Positions 51,295 through 60,765 of a DNA stretch of 64,000 nucleotides are shown in pieces. This DNA comes from Halalkalibacter hemicellulosilyticusJCM 9152. Its GTDB lineage: Bacteria; Bacillota; Bacilli; Bacillales; Bacillaceae_D. The notes beneath the pieces are model-generated. The model saw only the letters and a list, made by a program, of their open reading frames with translations. It was not told the DNA's origin and ran no database searches. Numbering within the stretch: the first letter of the stretch is position 1; the number at the start of each line of letters is the position of its first letter. The translations under genes were made by a program, and so were the position numbers. The stretch lies in the NCBI RefSeq assembly GCF_000513115.1, contig NZ_BAUU01000003.1:123051-187050 (forward strand), read 5' to 3'.

Positions 51295-51564
51295 ATGGCA
51301 TTAACTCAAGAGCGTAAGAATGAACTGATTGCAGAGTTCAAAACGCATGATACGGACACTGGTTCTCCAGAAGTTCAAGTAGCTATCCTTACTGAGCAAA
51401 TCAACACATTAAATGAGCACTTACGTACTCATAAGAAGGATCACCATTCACGTCGTGGTCTTTTAAAAATGGTTGGTCAACGTCGTAATCTTTTAACTTA
51501 CTTACGTAAGAAAGATGTTACACGTTATCGTAACCTAGTTGACAAGCTTGGTTTACGTCGATAG
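51295..51564 (+). CDS. rpsO: 30S ribosomal protein S15
   Basis: Primary 16S rRNA-binding protein, 89 residues, with the signature [18 protein letters not shown] and [24 protein letters not shown] 51295 with strong SD aaggaggtgg (51280-51289). It is followed by a clear terminator and preceded by a structured leader. Confidence 0.98.
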   Translation: MALTQERKNELIAEFKTHDTDTGSPEVQVAILTEQINTLNEHLRTHKKDHHSRRGLLKMVGQRRNLLTYLRKKDVTRYRNLVDKLGLRR

Positions 51565-51573
51565 TTATGTCAG

Positions 51574-51599
51574 AAAGCGGGAGTGTTCCCGCTTTTTTC
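51574..51599 (+). terminator. Terminator of rpsO
   Basis: Perfect stem AAAGCGGGA / TCCCGCTTT (51574-51582 and 51587-51595), GTGT loop, T tract. Confidence 0.92.
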
Positions 51600-51663
51600 T
51601 TAGTATATCAGCTTTTATGTTGAAAGTGGATAGAAACGAAATGAATACATATACGTTATAGAA

Positions 51664-51691
51664 TTGGATTGAACCCTTCTCTTCTTATAAA
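51664..51691 (+). promoter_or_regulatory. Candidate sigma-A promoter of pnp
   Basis: TTGGAT (51664-51669) and TATAAA (51686-51691) with 16-bp spacing, about 60 nt before the pnp start. Consensus match only. Confidence 0.45.
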
Positions 51692-51752
51692 ATGATGATC
51701 GGAAGGTTATAATAAATGTATTGATATTGGTGTACGAGAGGAGTACGCGTAA

Positions 51753-53852
51753 ATGGAACAAACGAATCATGTATTTACAATGGATTGGGCAGGTCGGACT
51801 TTAACAGTTGAGACTGGACAATTGGCCAAACAAGCAAATGGAGCAGTACTTGTAAGGTATGGAGACTCTGCGGTGTTATCGACAGCGACAGCTTCAAAGG
51901 AGCCTAAAGATTTACCTTTCTTCCCTTTAACGGTAAATTATGAAGAACGTTTATATGCAGCTGGTAAAATTCCAGGTGGTTTTATTAAACGTGAAGGTCG
52001 TCCGAGTGAGCGAGCGATCCTAACGAGTCGTCTAATTGATAGACCGATACGTCCGCTTTTTCAAGATGGATTTCGTAATGAAGTTCAAGTCATTAGTATT
52101 GTGATGAGCTCTGATACGAATGCTTCCTCGGAAATGGCAGCTATGATCGGATCATCTTTAGCTCTATCTGTATCAGACATCCCATTCGAAGGACCAATTG
52201 CCGGAGTGACGATTGGTCGATTAGATGGAGAATTTATCATTAATCCAACTACGGAGCAACTAGAGAACAGCGATATTGACTTAGTTGTAGCTGGAACTAA
52301 AGATGCGATTAATATGGTTGAAGCAGGAGCCAAGGAAGTATCTGAAGAAACCATGCTTGAAGCGATCATGTTTGGCCATGATGAAATTAAGAAATTAATT
52401 ACATTTCAAGAGGAAATTGTTGAAGCTGTTGGGAAAGAGAAGATGGAAGTCACCTTAAAAACGATTGATACTGAATTAGAGCAAGAGGTTCGGTCGCTGG
52501 CAGAGGAAGAGTTAAAAGCTGCTGTACAAGTTCAAGAGAAACATGCTAGAGCTGAGGCGATTGATTCTATTAGTAATCGTGTTAAGGAAACGTTTGCTGA
52601 GCGTGAAGATATTAAATTAGACGATGTGAGCGAAACGCTACATAAAATCGTGAAGGAAGAAGTACGTCGACTAATTACAGTTGAAAAAGTCCGTCCAGAT
52701 GGCCGTCAAGTGGATGAAATTCGTCCGCTATCATCACAGGTGAAACTTCTTCCAAGAACACATGGGTCTGGCTTGTTTACACGTGGACAAACCCAGGCAT
52801 TAAGTATTTGTACATTAGGCCCTTTAGGAGATGTTCAAATCTTAGATGGACTTGGTATAGAAGAGTCAAAGCGTTTTATGCATCATTACAATTTCCCACA
52901 ATTTAGTGTTGGTGAAACAGGTCCAATTCGTGGTCCTGGTAGACGTGAAATTGGACATGGTGCCCTTGGTGAACGTGCTTTGGAGCCGGTTATTCCTAAT
53001 GAAGATACGTTCCCGTATACAGTTCGACTTGTATCTGAAGTATTAGAATCAAATGGCTCAACATCTCAAGCGAGCATTTGTGCAAGCACTCTTGCGATGA
53101 TGGATGCTGGTGTACCAATTAAAGCCCCTGTTGCCGGTATTGCAATGGGACTTGTGAAGCAGGATGAATATGTAACGGTTTTGACTGATATTCAAGGCAT
53201 GGAAGATGCTTTAGGTGACATGGATTTCAAGGTAGCCGGAACAAAAGAGGGTGTAACCGCTCTGCAAATGGATATTAAAATTGCTGGTATTAATCGCGAA
53301 ATTCTTGAAGAAGCATTAGCTCAAGCTAAAAAAGGTCGTCTTGTTATTCTTGATAACATGCTAAGTGCAATTGGCGAGTACCGCCAAGAGCTTTCAACAT
53401 ATGCTCCTAAAATCTTAACGATGCAAATTAACGCTGATAAAATTCGTGATGTTATTGGTCCAAGTGGAAAAGTAATCAATAAAATCATTGAAGAAACAGG
53501 AGTTAAAATTGACATTGAACAAGATGGAAAAGTGTATATTGCATCTGTTGATATGGAAATGAATCAAAAAGCAAAGGCAATTATTGAAGATCTCGTTCGC
53601 GAAGTTGAGGTGGGACAAACGTACCTCGGAAAAGTAAAACGTATTGAGAAATTCGGTGCTTTTGTTGAATTGTTCAAAGGGAAAGATGGACTAGTTCATA
53701 TATCTCAGCTTGCAGAAGAACGAATCAACAAAGTTGAAGATGTTGTAAAAATCGGTGATGAAATCTTGGTTAAAGTAACAGAAATTGATAATCAAGGTAG
53801 AGTCAATCTTTCAAGAAAAGTGGTATTAAAAGAGCAAAAACAAGATCAGTAA
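51753..53852 (+). CDS. pnp: Polynucleotide phosphorylase
   Basis: 3'-5' phosphorolytic exoribonuclease of the RNA degradosome. It has 699 residues: two RNase PH domains (about 10-230 and 310-540, the second with [18 protein letters not shown]), a KH domain (near 555-615, [16 protein letters not shown]) and a C-terminal S1 domain (623-690, [16 protein letters not shown]). SD gagaggag precedes ATG 51753. Confidence 0.98.
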   Translation: MEQTNHVFTMDWAGRTLTVETGQLAKQANGAVLVRYGDSAVLSTATASKEPKDLPFFPLTVNYEERLYAAGKIPGGFIKREGRPSERAILTSRLIDRPIRPLFQDGFRNEVQVISIVMSSDTNASSEMAAMIGSSLALSVSDIPFEGPIAGVTIGRLDGEFIINPTTEQLENSDIDLVVAGTKDAINMVEAGAKEVSEETMLEAIMFGHDEIKKLITFQEEIVEAVGKEKMEVTLKTIDTELEQEVRSLAEEELKAAVQVQEKHARAEAIDSISNRVKETFAEREDIKLDDVSETLHKIVKEEVRRLITVEKVRPDGRQVDEIRPLSSQVKLLPRTHGSGLFTRGQTQALSICTLGPLGDVQILDGLGIEESKRFMHHYNFPQFSVGETGPIRGPGRREIGHGALGERALEPVIPNEDTFPYTVRLVSEVLESNGSTSQASICASTLAMMDAGVPIKAPVAGIAMGLVKQDEYVTVLTDIQGMEDALGDMDFKVAGTKEGVTALQMDIKIAGINREILEEALAQAKKGRLVILDNMLSAIGEYRQELSTYAPKILTMQINADKIRDVIGPSGKVINKIIEETGVKIDIEQDGKVYIASVDMEMNQKAKAIIEDLVREVEVGQTYLGKVKRIEKFGAFVELFKGKDGLVHISQLAEERINKVEDVVKIGDEILVKVTEIDNQGRVNLSRKVVLKEQKQDQ

Positions 53853-53860
53853 TTATGTTT

Positions 53861-53893
53861 GGGGATTGGGGGTAAAGCCTAGTCCCCCTTTTT
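53861..53893 (+). terminator. Terminator of pnp
   Basis: GGGGATT (53861-53867) pairs with AGTCCCC (53881-53887, one G-U pair), followed by a C and a T tract to 53893. Confidence 0.75.
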
Positions 53894-53945
53894 GTTCTAA
53901 CCTGTCCCTCTCTTGCATAAAATCGGATGAGAGGAGGCATAGGAT

Positions 53946-54950
53946 ATGGGGAAAAAGTTCATTCATATTTGCACATTTGCAATAGTTGTTTTGATATCAT
54001 TTAGTTTCGTTCAAAATCCATTCTCAACTCATTATTTGCATACCTTGAAATATGAAAGTGAAGCAGTTTTAAATGAACAAGATCCACTGTACAAACAAAT
54101 TATGGTTAGTGCAAAGGAATATGAAGAGCCTGCTATAGATGCACGAATTGATCGAGTTTGGAAAGCAGTACCGGGGTATAATGGAATACGAGTTGATATA
54201 GATGCTACTTATGAAAGAGTAAAGGGAGACATGCAATTTGATGAGCGCAAAATTGTTTTCGAAGAAGTAGCTCCGTCGATTCATTTAGACGATCTGCCAC
54301 CTGCTGCAATTTATAAGGGGAACGAAGAAAAACAGATGGTTGCTTTTCTTATTAATGTAGCTTGGGGGAATGAATACATTCCAGACATACTGAAAACGTT
54401 AAAAAAACATAATATTCATGTAACGTTTTTCTTAGACGGCTCATGGGTTAAGAAAAATCCGCAATTAGCCAAAATGCTTATTGAAGAAGGGCATGAAATC
54501 GGAAATCATGCGTATTCTCATCCTGATATGAGTAAATTGACGAAAGAACGGGTAGATGAAGAATTAGAAAGAACAAATAAAGCCATAGAAGCGGCATTAG
54601 AAGTGACGCCGAAATGGTTTGCTCCACCGAGCGGAAGTTATAATCAAGCAGTCGTTGATCGTGCAGAACATTTTGGGATGAAAACCGTTATGTGGTCAGT
54701 TGATACCATTGATTGGCGAAATCCATCAGTGGACGAAATGGTACAACGGGTAACGAATAAGCTGCACCCTGGTGCGATGGTACTCATGCATCCAACTGAA
54801 TCAGCTGCTGGAGGCTTAGAGCAGCTGATATTAAATAGTGAAGAAAAAGGATTTAAAGTAGGTACGGTTTCAGAATTACTATCAGAAAAAAGAGTGTTAC
54901 TAAATACGTTTGACGAAAATAGGAGGAGCACGAATGGTCAAGACAATTAA
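53946..54950 (+). CDS. ylxY: Polysaccharide deacetylase-like protein YlxY
   Basis: NodB-homology protein with an N-terminal signal/anchor helix (residues 5-22), 334 residues. The deacetylase domain starts near residue 130. The metal motif H-x3-H is present (GNHAYSHPDMS), as is a motif near LMHPT. The catalytic motif that normally reads TFDDG is replaced by FLINVAWGNE, so the usual Asp pair is missing; as I recall, B. subtilis YlxY shares this. Substrate unknown. Its 3' end overlaps the start of mlpA. Confidence 0.88.
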   Translation: MGKKFIHICTFAIVVLISFSFVQNPFSTHYLHTLKYESEAVLNEQDPLYKQIMVSAKEYEEPAIDARIDRVWKAVPGYNGIRVDIDATYERVKGDMQFDERKIVFEEVAPSIHLDDLPPAAIYKGNEEKQMVAFLINVAWGNEYIPDILKTLKKHNIHVTFFLDGSWVKKNPQLAKMLIEEGHEIGNHAYSHPDMSKLTKERVDEELERTNKAIEAALEVTPKWFAPPSGSYNQAVVDRAEHFGMKTVMWSVDTIDWRNPSVDEMVQRVTNKLHPGAMVLMHPTESAAGGLEQLILNSEEKGFKVGTVSELLSEKRVLLNTFDENRRSTNGQDN

Positions 54951-56172
54951 ATTAGACAACGGTGTTCGTATTGTATCTGAGCATATTCCTTCTGTCCGTT
55001 CTATTTCAATTGGAATATGGGTAGGTACAGGGTCCAGGTTCGAAGAGGAAAATGAAAATGGAATTTCCCATTTTATTGAACATATGCTGTTTAAAGGTAC
55101 GAAGACAAGGTCAGCTGCAGATATTGCAGAAGAATTTGATCGTATAGGTGGTCAAGTCAATGCCTTTACGTCAAAGGAATATACGTGTTATTATGCAAAA
55201 GTTTTGGATACACATTCGAAGGTAGCGGTTGATGTACTCTCCGATATGTTTTTTCATTCCGTCTTTGCAGAGGATGAACTAGTAAAAGAAAAGAATGTTG
55301 TCTTTGAAGAAATTAAGATGGTTGATGATACTCCAGATGATATTGTGCATGATTTGTTAAGTGAAGCAAGCTATGGGAATCATTCATTAGGATATCCGAT
55401 TTTAGGAACGGTCCAAACATTGAGCGAATTCAAGGAAAGTCATTTAAGAGATTACATGAATCAATATTACACTGGGGATTATGTTGTCATATCAGTAGCA
55501 GGAAATCTTACTGATGATTTAATGGAACAATTAACGAATACATTTGCAAAGGTTAAAAAAACACCTAATAAGCCTATATTAAACGATCCGACCTTTTCAC
55601 CTAACCATGTTGTTCGCCAAAAGGATACAGAGCAAGCTCATATTTGTCTTGGGTATCCAGGCTTACCAATTGGGCACGATGATGTGTACAGTTTGATTGT
55701 GTTAAATAATTACTTAGGCGGAAGTATGAGTAGTCGATTATTTCAAGAAATTAGAGAGAAGAGAGGGCTATGTTACTCTGTATTCTCATATCATTCTTCG
55801 TATTGTGATAGCGGATTATTAACTGTTTATGCTGGAACGGGTCATCAGCAATTAAATGATTTAGCGGAAGCAATTCAGTTTACGATATCAGAGCTTGCGG
55901 AGAAAGGACTATCTGAACAAGAACTGAAATATGGCAAAGAGCAATTAAAAGGAAACATCATGCTAAGCTTGGAAAGCACAAATAGTAGAATGAGTCGTAA
56001 TGGGAAGAACGAATTATTATTAAAACAACATCGTTCACTAGATGAAATGATTAAAGAGATTGATCGAGTAGAATTAAATACGGTCAATCAATTAGCATCA
56101 ACGATTTTAACAAAAAAACCATCGGTTTCACTCATTCAACAAAATGAGTCGATCCCTAACATATTTCAATAG
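54934..56172 (+). CDS. mlpA: M16 family zinc peptidase MlpA (YmxG)
   Basis: Insulinase/processing-peptidase-like enzyme, about 412 residues, cytoplasmic. The inverted zinc motif HFIEH (HxxEH) occurs near residue 48, with the third ligand Glu in the ELVKEKNVVFEEIKM helix. The C-terminal half is the M16 inactive-domain fold (YLGGSMSSRLFQEIREKRGLCYS). ATG 54934 has SD aggaggag (54921-54928). A repeat copy sits directly after its stop. Confidence 0.95.
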   Translation: MVKTIKLDNGVRIVSEHIPSVRSISIGIWVGTGSRFEEENENGISHFIEHMLFKGTKTRSAADIAEEFDRIGGQVNAFTSKEYTCYYAKVLDTHSKVAVDVLSDMFFHSVFAEDELVKEKNVVFEEIKMVDDTPDDIVHDLLSEASYGNHSLGYPILGTVQTLSEFKESHLRDYMNQYYTGDYVVISVAGNLTDDLMEQLTNTFAKVKKTPNKPILNDPTFSPNHVVRQKDTEQAHICLGYPGLPIGHDDVYSLIVLNNYLGGSMSSRLFQEIREKRGLCYSVFSYHSSYCDSGLLTVYAGTGHQQLNDLAEAIQFTISELAEKGLSEQELKYGKEQLKGNIMLSLESTNSRMSRNGKNELLLKQHRSLDEMIKEIDRVELNTVNQLASTILTKKPSVSLIQQNESIPNIFQ

Positions 56173-56174
56173 TT

Positions 56175-56290
56175 CCTTGAAAAGAAGAGCGATGGCTCCA
56201 TCCGTTGCTCGCTTGATACGAGAAACCTACTCGTGTCAAATTTTTTAAAAAAGACAATGGTTGCACACATTGCTGAAAGGGCTGGTCTTT
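56175..56290 (-). repeat. Dispersed hairpin-rich repeat, copy C (inverted)
   Basis: Read on the minus strand, 56280-56188 closely follows the core of copies A and B, including CTCGTATCAAGCGAGCAACG and the GCAA..TTG inverted repeat, but the left hairpin arm is only half present. It fills the gap between mlpA and ymxH. Confidence 0.72.
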
Positions 56291-56341
56291 TTTTGTTTCA
56301 TCGTTCATATGGTGTACAAAACATTGATAAGGGGGATGGAA

Positions 56342-56596
56342 ATGAGATTAAGCGAAATTAGCAATAAAGAAATCATTGACTTTCAAAAAGGCGAACGTTT
56401 AGGTATATTAGGGCAAACTGATTTACAAATTGATGAAGAGACAGGAGAAATACAAGCTTTTATTATTCCAACGATGAAATGGTTTGGATTCGGAAAAAAG
56501 GATAAAGAGTATACCGTTTATTGGAATCAAATTAAAAAAATAGGTGAAGATATGATCATTATTGAATTAGAACCAAGTTCAGATGAGATGATGTAG
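56342..56596 (+). CDS. ymxH: PRC-barrel protein YmxH (YlmC/YmxH family)
   Basis: An 84-residue PRC-barrel protein starting MRLSEISNKEIIDFQKGERLGILGQTDLQ. The upstream part of this frame (from 56261) is repeat-derived and non-coding; ATG 56342 follows the SD ggggg (56331-56335). Family members are linked to sporulation by conservation in spore formers, but the role is unknown. Followed by a terminator at 56612. Confidence 0.92.
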   Translation: MRLSEISNKEIIDFQKGERLGILGQTDLQIDEETGEIQAFIIPTMKWFGFGKKDKEYTVYWNQIKKIGEDMIIIELEPSSDEMM

Positions 56597-56611
56597 CCTT
56601 AGTCATAAATG

Positions 56612-56636
56612 CTCGCCATATTGGCGGGTTTTTTTG
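56612..56636 (+). terminator. Terminator of ymxH
   Basis: CTCGCCA / TGGCGGG stem (56612-56618 and 56622-56628, one G-U pair) with a 3-nt loop and a long T run. Confidence 0.85.
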
Positions 56637-56738
56637 TTTTTAAAAAAAAGAAAAAATACAATAGATACATTGTTGATGATTGGTCGCTCTTACGAAAAAT
56701 TTGAGCGATTTTCTTAATTTGCTCATCTTCTATTCATT

Positions 56739-56767
56739 CACCTATTATTCCATTAGTTCATATGATG
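56739..56767 (+). promoter_or_regulatory. Candidate sigma-K promoter of dpaA-dpaB
   Basis: CACC (56739-56742), 16 bp, then CATATGATG (56759-56767) fits the sigma-K pattern mACm-N16-CATAnnnTA in all but the last base. The B. subtilis spoVF (dpaAB) operon is sigma-K controlled in the mother cell. Match by eye only. Confidence 0.55.
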
Positions 56768-56858
56768 TGGTGTATCGGTGTTGTTCTCGCCTTACGTTTG
56801 GTTTGTGTGAAAGATGCGTATAGAGAAGTGTTGTTTGTGAAAGGAGAACAGAGTTTTC

Positions 56859-57734
56859 ATGCTAACAAATAAACATATTGTTCTGCTCGGTGGAGACGCT
56901 CGTCAAATTGAAATTATTCACAAGTTATCAAGTTTAGATGCGCAATTAACTTTAGTCGGGTTTGATCAATTGAATGATGGGTATATTGGTGCGACTAAAG
57001 AAGCAATTGAACACGTTGATTGGTCAAAAACGGATGCGATTATTTTGCCGGTAAGTGGTATGAGTGTAGATGGACATATAGATACGATTTTCTCGAACGA
57101 ACCGATCATATTTAAAGAAGAATTTTTACTTGAAACACCTGAGCATTGTGTTATTTACACAGGAATAAGCAATGAATCATTAGATTCAATTGTGACTTCA
57201 TGTGATAGGTCATTAGTAAAGCTAATGGAACGGGACGATGTAGCTATATACAATTCGATCCCAACTGCAGAAGGAACTGTCATGATGGCCATTCAGCATA
57301 CGGATATGACTGTGCATCGCTCTAACGTTGCTGTTCTTGGGTTAGGGAGAATCGGTATGTCGTTAGCACGAACATTTGCGGCATTAGGAGCTAATGTGAA
57401 AGTCGGAGCGAATGACCCTGCACAAATTGCAAGAATTACAGAAATGGGAATGGAACCTTTTCATACGAATCAAATCGTTGAACATGTCAAGGATGTTGAC
57501 ATTGTGATTAATACCGTTCCAAGTATGATTCTAACGGCAAAAGTATTAACGGGGATGAAGCTACATGCTCTCATCATTGATCTTGCATCAAAACCAGGGG
57601 GAACTGATTTTAGGTTTGCCGAGAAGCGTGGAATAAAAGCACTGCTTGCTCCAGGCTTGCCTGGCATTGTCGCTCCTAAAACAGCTGGTCAAATTCTTGC
57701 TGCTGTTTTAGCGGATTTGTTAGCGGAGGATTAA
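56859..57734 (+). CDS. dpaA: Dipicolinate synthase subunit A
   Basis: NAD(P)-binding subunit of dipicolinate synthase (spoVFA), which oxidises the dihydrodipicolinate pathway product to dipicolinic acid for spore cores. It has 291 residues. The Rossmann motif VAVLGLGRIGMSLARTFAALGA is near residue 150. SD aaaggagaa precedes ATG 56859. Followed by dpaB after 20 nt and by asd, dapG and dapA, which make its substrate. Confidence 0.96.
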   Translation: MLTNKHIVLLGGDARQIEIIHKLSSLDAQLTLVGFDQLNDGYIGATKEAIEHVDWSKTDAIILPVSGMSVDGHIDTIFSNEPIIFKEEFLLETPEHCVIYTGISNESLDSIVTSCDRSLVKLMERDDVAIYNSIPTAEGTVMMAIQHTDMTVHRSNVAVLGLGRIGMSLARTFAALGANVKVGANDPAQIARITEMGMEPFHTNQIVEHVKDVDIVINTVPSMILTAKVLTGMKLHALIIDLASKPGGTDFRFAEKRGIKALLAPGLPGIVAPKTAGQILAAVLADLLAED

Positions 57735-57754
57735 GGGTTGAAGGAGGATAATAA

Positions 57755-58348
57755 ATGGGATTAGAAGGTAAGCACATTGGTTTTGGAATATCGGCATCAC
57801 ATTGTACGTATGAAGAGGTTGTTCCTCAAATTGAGAAATTGAAACAGCTAGGTGCAAAGGTAACTCCTTTCGTATCACACAATGTCCAGACAACGGATAC
57901 GAAATTCGGTACAAGTGGATATTGGTTAAATAAAATTCAAGACTTAACCGGACAGTCATTAGTCGACTCTATTGTAAAAGCTGAACCATTTGGTCCGAAA
58001 ACACCTCTTGATTGTATGGTCATTGCTCCAATAACAGGGAATTCAACGAGTAAGCTCGCTAATGCACAGACAGATGGGCCTGTTTTAATGGGAGCGAAGG
58101 CTACGCTTAGAAGTGGGAGGCCAGTCGTTCTTGGCATATCTACAAATGATGCATTAGGATTAAATGGAGTCAATATTATGCGATTAATGGCAACAAAAAA
58201 TATTTATTTTATTCCTTTTGGTCAGGATGATCCTACGAATAAGCCTAACTCTCTAGTCGCAAGAATGGAAGCATTAGTTGATACTGTTGAGTCTGCTATA
58301 GCTGGGAAGCAATATCAACCTGTCTTAATCGAAAAGTTCAAAGATTAA
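57755..58348 (+). CDS. dpaB: Dipicolinate synthase subunit B
   Basis: Flavoprotein-like subunit (spoVFB), 197 residues, with GFGISASHCTYEEVVPQIEKL and MVIAPITGNSTSKLANAQTDGPVLMGAKATLRSGRPVVLGIST, as in flavoprotein decarboxylase-type folds. SD gaaggagga precedes ATG 57755. Works with DpaA in the mother cell. Confidence 0.96.
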   Translation: MGLEGKHIGFGISASHCTYEEVVPQIEKLKQLGAKVTPFVSHNVQTTDTKFGTSGYWLNKIQDLTGQSLVDSIVKAEPFGPKTPLDCMVIAPITGNSTSKLANAQTDGPVLMGAKATLRSGRPVVLGISTNDALGLNGVNIMRLMATKNIYFIPFGQDDPTNKPNSLVARMEALVDTVESAIAGKQYQPVLIEKFKD

Positions 58349-58429
58349 GCAAATTGCGGTGTTGCACAAAAGCTAACTATCCCTTACAGTTTAATAGGAG
58401 AAAAAATTGAAACGAACTTGTCTTGGATA

Positions 58430-58438
58430 TGCTATAAT
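58430..58438 (+). promoter_or_regulatory. Extended -10 promoter of asd
   Basis: TGCTATAAT is a perfect extended -10 (TGnTATAAT) about 50 nt before asd. No good -35 is visible at the standard distance, as is common for extended -10 promoters. It separates vegetative asd-dapG-dapA expression from the sporulation genes upstream. Confidence 0.7.
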
Positions 58439-58488
58439 CATTCCATCTATTCGTTATTAAATTGTCGTAGTGAAGGGAGATTACACAA

Positions 58489-59532
58489 ATGTCAAATCAA
58501 TTTCATGTAGCTGTTGTTGGTGCAACAGGTGCGGTAGGTCAACAAATGCTTAAAACGTTAGAGGAGAGAGACTTTCCGATCGGAAGCTTAAAGCTGCTTT
58601 CTTCTAAACGTTCTGCGGGGAAAGTAATGACTTTTAAAGGTCAAGAATATACTGTAGAAGAGGCAATTCCTGAGTCATTTGAAGGTGTGCAAATCGCTTT
58701 ATTTAGTGCAGGGGGATCTGTTTCCAAAGCTCTCGCTCCTGAAGCGGTAAAAAGAGGTGCGATTGTCGTTGACAATACGAGTGCATTTCGTATGGATCCA
58801 GAAGTGCCATTGGTTGTCCCAGAAGTAAATGAAGAAGATCTAAAAGAACATAATGGTATTATTGCAAATCCAAACTGTTCAACGATTCAAATGGTCGTAG
58901 CACTTGAGCCGTTACGTCAAAAGTATGGCTTAACTAAGGTGATCGTTTCAACATATCAAGCTGTATCAGGTGCTGGTCTTGAAGCGATTGAAGAAATGAA
59001 ACAACAAACTAAAGATATTTTAGAAGGAAAAGATGTTACTCCTGAGATTTTACCTGTAGGTGGAGATAAGAAACATTATCAAATTGCGTTTAATGCGATT
59101 CCACAAATTGATCTATTCCAAGATAATGGATACACATTTGAAGAAATGAAAATGATGAATGAAACGAAAAAAATTATGCATATGGCAGAGCTTGAAGTCG
59201 CTGCAACATGTGTGCGCCTTCCTGTTGAAACAGGGCATTCAGAATCAGTTTACATCGAAACAGAAAAAGCTGGAGCAACCGTTCAGGAAGTAAAGGAATT
59301 GCTTGAAAAGTCTCCTGGCGTCACATTACAAGATGATCCTAGTAATCAAGTATATCCATTAGCTTCAGAGTGTGTCGGTAAAAACGATGTCTTTGTTGGG
59401 CGTATTCGTAAAGATTTAGATCGTGATAACGGCTATCACATGTGGATTGTTTCTGATAACCTCCTTAAAGGGGCAGCATGGAATTCTGTTCAAATTGCTG
59501 AAAGTCTCGTGAAGCTTAATCTTCTAAAATAA
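58489..59532 (+). CDS. asd: Aspartate-semialdehyde dehydrogenase
   Basis: NADPH-dependent second step of the aspartate-family pathway. It has 347 residues. [14 protein letters not shown] at the N-terminus, catalytic Cys in ANPNCSTIQ (near residue 130), and the C-terminal [37 protein letters not shown] gaagggag precedes ATG 58489. Confidence 0.98.
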   Translation: MSNQFHVAVVGATGAVGQQMLKTLEERDFPIGSLKLLSSKRSAGKVMTFKGQEYTVEEAIPESFEGVQIALFSAGGSVSKALAPEAVKRGAIVVDNTSAFRMDPEVPLVVPEVNEEDLKEHNGIIANPNCSTIQMVVALEPLRQKYGLTKVIVSTYQAVSGAGLEAIEEMKQQTKDILEGKDVTPEILPVGGDKKHYQIAFNAIPQIDLFQDNGYTFEEMKMMNETKKIMHMAELEVAATCVRLPVETGHSESVYIETEKAGATVQEVKELLEKSPGVTLQDDPSNQVYPLASECVGKNDVFVGRIRKDLDRDNGYHMWIVSDNLLKGAAWNSVQIAESLVKLNLLK

Positions 59533-59547
59533 AAAAGAAGGTGTATC

Positions 59548-60765
59548 ATGAAAGTCATCGTCCAAAAGTTCGGTGGCACGTCTGTCCGAGATTTATCTAG
59601 TCGCCAGTTAGCAGCAGACCATGTTAGTGAGGCTGTTAATAAAGGCTTTAAAGTGATTGTCGTTGTTTCTGCTATGGGAAGAAAAGGTGAACCTTATGCA
59701 ACTGACACCCTTTTAAATTTAATTGACACAAAAAGATTATTACCACGCGAACAAGATTTACTTGTTTCGTGTGGTGAATTAATCTCGGCGGTCGTCTTTA
59801 CTGATTTATTACGATCATTAAATATAAAGGCAACGGCTTTTTCTGGTGCAAAAGCGGGCTTTCAGACAAATGATGAATTTACAAATGCTAAGATTATGAC
59901 AATGGATTGTGATAATCTTATCAAACAGTTTGAACTCGTAGATGTTGTTGTCGTTGCTGGTTTTCAAGGAACAACAGTCGATGGAGACATTGCGACACTT
60001 GGTCGAGGAGGTAGTGATACTTCAGCTACGGCACTCGGCGCTGCTGTGAAAGCCGAGTGGGTTGATATCTTCTCAGATGTAGAAGGAATTATGACTGCTG
60101 ATCCTAAGGTTGTACAGGAAGCAAAGCCTTTACATGCTATTACGTACGAGGAACTGTCTAACTTAGCTTACCAAGGTGCCAAAGTCATTCACCCTCGCGC
60201 TGTCGAAATTGCTATGCAAGCACAAGTTCCGATCCATATTCGTTCAACGTATTCCAAACAAAAAGGGACGACAGTTACAACGAAACAACAAATCCGTGAT
60301 CGCTTAATTACTGGAATTGCCCATCGTAATGGTGTGTCGCAATTAAAGGTATCTTCTAAAGATGGTGAATTTGATTTTCAAGAAATCGTTTTTAAGACAA
60401 TGGCCAAAGCACAAATTAGTATCGATTTTATAAATATGAATCCTCATGGAGTTGTTTATACAGTTAGTGAACAGGAAGTCGACAGGGCCATTTCTGAATT
60501 AGCGAAAGTCGGCTATACACCTGATGTGGTGCGATACTGTGCGAAAGTATCTGCTGTAGGTGCTGGGATGGCAGGGGTTCCGGGTGTAACGGCACAAATT
60601 GTTAGTGCTCTATCCCAAGAAAATATTCAAATTCTTCAATCAGCAGATTCACATACAACGATTTGGGTACTCGTAAAAGAAAAGGATTTAACCCGTGCCG
60701 TTAATGCGTTACATCGTATCTTTCAACTTGATCAATTGGAACACCAACAAGGAGTTGAAGAATGA
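59548..60765 (+). CDS. dapG: Aspartokinase I (DapG)
   Basis: First step of diaminopimelate/lysine synthesis. It has 405 residues: VQKFGGTSVRDLSSRQ at the start, GRGGSDTSATALGAAV in the kinase core, and two ACT domains at about 255-400. In B. subtilis DapG is the DAP-inhibited aspartokinase I, encoded in this same place. SD aagaaggtg precedes ATG 59548. Confidence 0.97.
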   Translation: MKVIVQKFGGTSVRDLSSRQLAADHVSEAVNKGFKVIVVVSAMGRKGEPYATDTLLNLIDTKRLLPREQDLLVSCGELISAVVFTDLLRSLNIKATAFSGAKAGFQTNDEFTNAKIMTMDCDNLIKQFELVDVVVVAGFQGTTVDGDIATLGRGGSDTSATALGAAVKAEWVDIFSDVEGIMTADPKVVQEAKPLHAITYEELSNLAYQGAKVIHPRAVEIAMQAQVPIHIRSTYSKQKGTTVTTKQQIRDRLITGIAHRNGVSQLKVSSKDGEFDFQEIVFKTMAKAQISIDFINMNPHGVVYTVSEQEVDRAISELAKVGYTPDVVRYCAKVSAVGAGMAGVPGVTAQIVSALSQENIQILQSADSHTTIWVLVKEKDLTRAVNALHRIFQLDQLEHQQGVEE

